Shown here in pieces: positions 61,059 through 64,000 of a stretch of DNA of 64,000 nucleotides. A model generated the notes under the pieces. The model had not been told where the DNA came from and did no database searches. It saw only the letters and a list, made by a program, of their open reading frames with translations. Each line of letters opens with the position of its first letter. The stretch's first letter is position 1. Source of the DNA: Agrobacterium larrymoorei (GTDB lineage Bacteria > Pseudomonadota > Alphaproteobacteria > Rhizobiales > Rhizobiaceae); contig NZ_JAUTBL010000002.1 of the NCBI RefSeq assembly GCF_030819275.1, positions 2,482,501-2,546,500 on the forward strand. The letters run 5' to 3'. The position numbers and the translations under genes were made by a program.

Positions 61059-64000
61059 GCGCTGCGCACGGGCTGGGCGGGAGACCCTTCCCATGAGGTG
61101 CCCGCCGGCAGCGTTTCGCCCTTCATCACGACGGATAGATCGCCGAGTTGTGCATCTTCGCCGATTTCGGCATCGTAGAGCACGATGGCGTAGGAGCCGA
61201 TCACGGCGCGGTCGCCCACGGTCACACTGCTCACCTTCATCACCCGGTCTTCAAAGAGATGGGTCTGCAGGCCGGAGAACTCGTTCAGCGCTACCTCGTC
61301 GCCGATGCGCACCAGATCGTGCTCGGTGACGTCGGTCGTGTCGATGAAGCAATCGCGGCCGATCTTGCAGCCGAGCAGACGCAGATAGGCCGAGATCCAC
61401 GGCGTGCCGCGCAAGGGCTGCAAAAGGTTCGGCACCGCGAGGTTCTCATACGTGGCCGTCACCAGTTCAGTGCGCCAGACGAAGGTGCTCCACAGCGGCT
61501 TGGTCGTCGGCTTGTAGCGCCCCATCACCAGCCATTTCAGCGCAACGACCGAGAGACCCGAGGCCAGCGCGAAGCCGATATAGAGGAAGGGGAAGACGGC
61601 TGCGATCAGCGCCTGGCTGTCATCGTAATCCTGAATATCCCCGACGATGGAGAAGAGGATGCTGAAGAAGGCCAGGAACAGGGTCAGCGGCAGGATCACG
61701 CGCATCGCCTCGATCGACAAACGCATGGCGACGAGTCTTGGCCGTGGGTTAAAACGCGCACCCTCATCGAACAGGCCGACGGCCTGGCGCACGGGCAGCG
61801 AAATCGGCGGCGAGCCGAACCATGTGCCATCCGGCTTTTCCGCTCCGCCATCCGATGGCGGCTTGGAAAGAACGCCGATCAGCGTACCATCGGCAATCTT
61901 GGCACCCGTCGGCAGCACGGCGGAATTGCCGATGAAGGAGCGGCGACCAATGCGTGTATGGGCAAGCTCGATGATGCCCGGCTCATGGCGCGCCGCGCCG
62001 AAGACCACGCCATCGGCAATGAAGCTTTCCGGCCCGATATCGACAAGATCGGGCACGATCTTCGCGGCGGTGGAAATCTCGGCGCGTTTGCCGATCCTGA
62101 CGCCAAGCGCGCGATACCAGGGCAGCACGTAAAGCGTGGCATAGATCGGGTGAAGCAGTGCCAGCGCCAGATCCGTGACCTGCTGGACGAACCAGAAACG
62201 CAGATAGAACCAGCTATGGATCGAGTAGCGTCCGGGCCGCACCGGCCCGAGGATCAGGCGCTTGGCGAAGACGGTCAGAACGCACATCAACACGATATAG
62301 GTGAGCGCCAGGAACGGCGAAATCAGCAGGTAGGAATAGCCATCGGTGTTCCAGTCGATTTCGATCATCGCGATCAGACCGGGCGCAATCGGCAGGATGG
62401 CGACCACGGGAAGAAGGGCAGCGGCGACAAACAGACCGACGCCGACCAGGAAGCGACGCAGGAAGCCTGCCTCGTCATCGCGCCGGGCAACACGGCCCGT
62501 GGCGGCGCATTTGGCGGGAGAGCCGTTCCAGCTTTCGCCTGCCGGGATCGACTGGTTCATCGGCAGCGAAGACAGGTCTTCAAGTGCAGCGGCATCGCCC
62601 ACGACGCAATTGCGCCCGATCACCGCCATGGTACCGATGGAAGCACTGCGGCCGATCTTGACCGGGCCAAGGCGCAGCAGACCACGCTCGACGGAGCTGG
62701 TGGCAAGCATCGCATAATCGCTGACGATCGCATCATCGCCGATGCTGACGAGATCGGCGGTGTCGATGGCAACGGTGCCGATGAAGGCACGGCGACCGAT
62801 CCTGGCACCCAGCAGCCGGTAATAGAAACGGATCATCGGCGTGCCGCTGAGATAGGGTGTCGCGATGATATCGGAGAGGCGGCGCACAAACCACCAGCGC
62901 AGATAATAGCTGCCCCATAGCGGATAATCGCCCGCCTTGTAGCGGCCGATCACCAGCCATTTGACCAGGATGGCAAAGACCATGCCGAGCGGTGGAATGA
63001 GAATGAAACTCAAACCGCTCAGCAGCAGCGCCGAGACGCGGCCGAAGTCTTCGACGAGATAGGTATAGGCCAGATAGGGGAAGAACCATTGCAGCCCCGC
63101 CACCGCATAGATCGGCACCAGCGCGATGGTCTGCAGCGTCCAGCAGAGACGCTTCTGGAACGTGCTGACACGGTGGAAAGGCTCGAGGGCTGCGCTTTCC
63201 GCCATCACCCGTTCGCCAAGGCGTGCGGCAAGCCGGCGGATCGTCGGCGCGGCATAGAGATCCTGAATGGACACGCCGGAGAGGCCGGGCGCCTTGCGCA
63301 TGGCCGACGCCAGACGCGCAGCTTTCAGCGAATGGCCGCCCAGATCCTCAAACAGATCGTCTTCGACAGACACCTTCTGCGGCGCGAAAGCCTCCGACCA
63401 GATGGCATGCAGCTGGATTTCGAGCGGCGTTTCAGGCGCGACAGCCGCGCGATCCGAGGAGGCCACCACCACCGGGCGCTGAAGCGCCTTGCGGTCTACC
63501 TTGCCGGAGGCGGGCAGCGTCGGCAGCGCATCGAGGATCTGGTAAGCGGCGGGCCGCATATAGTTCGGCAGGCGGTCGGCCACCCGCTTGCGGGCAGCGT
63601 CGATATCGATCACCGCACTGCCACGCGCCACGAGGAAGGCGGCGAGAAGCTCCGAGCCATCATCATCCCGGAAGAGATGCACCACGGCCTGCGCCACAGC
63701 GGAATCCTCGGCAATCACCGCTTCGATCTCGGCAAGCTCGACGCGGAAACCACGGATCTTCACCTGCGTATCGATGCGGCCCATGAATTCGATATCGCCG
63801 ACGGCATCGAGGCGCACGAGATCGCCGGAGCGATAAATCCGGGCAGGAAACCCATCCGGCCCGTCGAAGGGCGTCATGACGAATTTGTCTGCGGTGAGAT
63901 CGGCACGGTTCACATAGCCGGAACTGACGCCCGGCCCGCCGATGACGAGCTCGCCTTCGGCACCGGCATTCACCGGCCAGAGCTTGTCGTCGACGATCCA
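61055..64000 (-). CDS. Pls/PosA-type non-ribosomal peptide synthetase, C-terminal part (start lies right of the window)
   Basis: About 981 codons are present; the frame stays open to base 64000, so the 5' end is outside. In order from the right edge: end of the adenylation domain (G-E-L-V-I-G-G-P-G-V-S-S-G-Y, then G-R-I-D-T-Q-V-K-I-R-G-F-R-V-E), the carrier domain with its phosphopantetheine Ser in L-G-G-H-S-L-K-A-A (about 63303-63330), then membrane segments alternating with three hexapeptide-repeat blocks (for example IGRRAFIGTVAIDTADLVSI). The terminal domains match the Pls/PosA type, which makes isopeptide-linked polymers such as poly-lysine. Product unknown. Confidence 0.9.
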   Translation of the reverse strand, partial: WIVDDKLWPVNAGAEGELVIGGPGVSSGYVNRADLTADKFVMTPFDGPDGFPARIYRSGDLVRLDAVGDIEFMGRIDTQVKIRGFRVELAEIEAVIAEDSAVAQAVVHLFRDDDGSELLAAFLVARGSAVIDIDAARKRVADRLPNYMRPAAYQILDALPTLPASGKVDRKALQRPVVVASSDRAAVAPETPLEIQLHAIWSEAFAPQKVSVEDDLFEDLGGHSLKAARLASAMRKAPGLSGVSIQDLYAAPTIRRLAARLGERVMAESAALEPFHRVSTFQKRLCWTLQTIALVPIYAVAGLQWFFPYLAYTYLVEDFGRVSALLLSGLSFILIPPLGMVFAILVKWLVIGRYKAGDYPLWGSYYLRWWFVRRLSDIIATPYLSGTPMIRFYYRLLGARIGRRAFIGTVAIDTADLVSIGDDAIVSDYAMLATSSVERGLLRLGPVKIGRSASIGTMAVIGRNCVVGDAAALEDLSSLPMNQSIPAGESWNGSPAKCAATGRVARRDDEAGFLRRFLVGVGLFVAAALLPVVAILPIAPGLIAMIEIDWNTDGYSYLLISPFLALTYIVLMCVLTVFAKRLILGPVRPGRYSIHSWFYLRFWFVQQVTDLALALLHPIYATLYVLPWYRALGVRIGKRAEISTAAKIVPDLVDIGPESFIADGVVFGAARHEPGIIELAHTRIGRRSFIGNSAVLPTGAKIADGTLIGVLSKPPSDGGAEKPDGTWFGSPPISLPVRQAVGLFDEGARFNPRPRLVAMRLSIEAMRVILPLTLFLAFFSILFSIVGDIQDYDDSQALIAAVFPFLYIGFALASGLSVVALKWLVMGRYKPTTKPLWSTFVWRTELVTATYENLAVPNLLQPLRGTPWISAYLRLLGCKIGRDCFIDTTDVTEHDLVRIGDEVALNEFSGLQTHLFEDRVMKVSSVTVGDRAVIGSYAIVLYDAEIGEDAQLGDLSVVMKGETLPAGTSWEGSPAQPVRSA

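Overview
This is a 64 kb stretch of a GC-rich alphaproteobacterial genome, almost certainly from the Rhizobiaceae (Agrobacterium/Rhizobium type). The pointers are intergenic palindromes of the RIME/REP kind scattered through the window, a heterotetrameric sarcosine oxidase operon (soxBDAG), an alphaproteobacterial ornithine decarboxylase with a long upstream leader, an aa3-oxidase subunit IV of the alphaproteobacterial type, HWE/HisKA_2-type signalling and a Pls/PosA-type NRPS. I saw no rRNA, tRNA, CRISPR array, phage or insertion sequence. The content is chromosomal metabolism, transport and regulation.

Layout. 1-3.1 kb: the 3' part of glgX, a MaoC-type hydratase and a DUF2332 protein, all rightward. 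3.1-4.0 kb: a leftward nucleotidyltransferase (AbiEii-like) with a 67-aa partner. 4.3-6.4 kb: an APC permease and a LysE/RhtB exporter. 6.5-11.7 kb: soxBDAG, leftward. 12-13.3 kb: rpsU and a frameshifted TPR lipoprotein gene. 13.8-19.9 kb: a three-gene RND efflux operon with a divergent TetR gene. 20-27 kb: an accessory-looking patch of small genes (VOC protein, GNAT, hexapeptide acyltransferase, GST/HxlR pair bracketed by 58-bp direct repeats) followed by three consecutive frameshifted genes (MATE, glyoxalase-superfamily, S41 peptidase). 27-31 kb: LysR/aldo-keto reductase, a diguanylate cyclase, a secreted protein and a cytochrome oxidase subunit IV. 31.5-35 kb: a TRAP transporter whose binding-protein gene faces its permease genes across three terminators. 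35.4-42.4 kb: a PuuD-like hydrolase, 2-hydroxyacid dehydrogenase, LacI and MarR regulators, creatininase-like protein, a His-rich CobW GTPase and a WD40 protein. 42.5-47.3 kb: a second glyoxalase-superfamily gene, OmpW, a chemotaxis receptor and a GNAT. 47.6-52.2 kb: ornithine decarboxylase with a speF-type leader region, LysR, DUF1007 and a NicO metal exporter. 52.3-56.4 kb: a frameshifted C45 peptidase, GNAT, SDR/HxlR pair, a hypothetical protein and an HNH protein. 56.8-64 kb: PAS protein, response regulator, HisKA_2 kinase, a GGDEF protein, then a phosphopantetheinyl transferase overlapping the end of a Pls/PosA-type NRPS that runs off the right edge.

Functional themes. Divergent regulator/target pairs recur (TetR/RND, HxlR/GST, LysR/aldo-keto reductase, HxlR/SDR). 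Polyamine metabolism is represented by odc and its leader, and possibly by the PuuD-like hydrolase. Metal handling is represented by CobW/WD40 and by DUF1007/NicO. Signalling is represented by two diguanylate cyclases and a PAS-kinase/receiver pair.

The strongest unexplained signals are: a near-perfect 147-bp inverted-repeat element just inside or upstream of the NicO gene; 58-bp direct repeats bracketing gst-hxlR; five single-base frameshifts, three of them in adjacent genes; the odc leader, which stays open in frame for 169 codons; and a kinase whose ATP-binding N-box has lost its asparagine. Frameshifts are called as pseudogenes here, but sequencing error cannot be excluded from one sequence. 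All family assignments come from reading motifs by eye; no database search was run.
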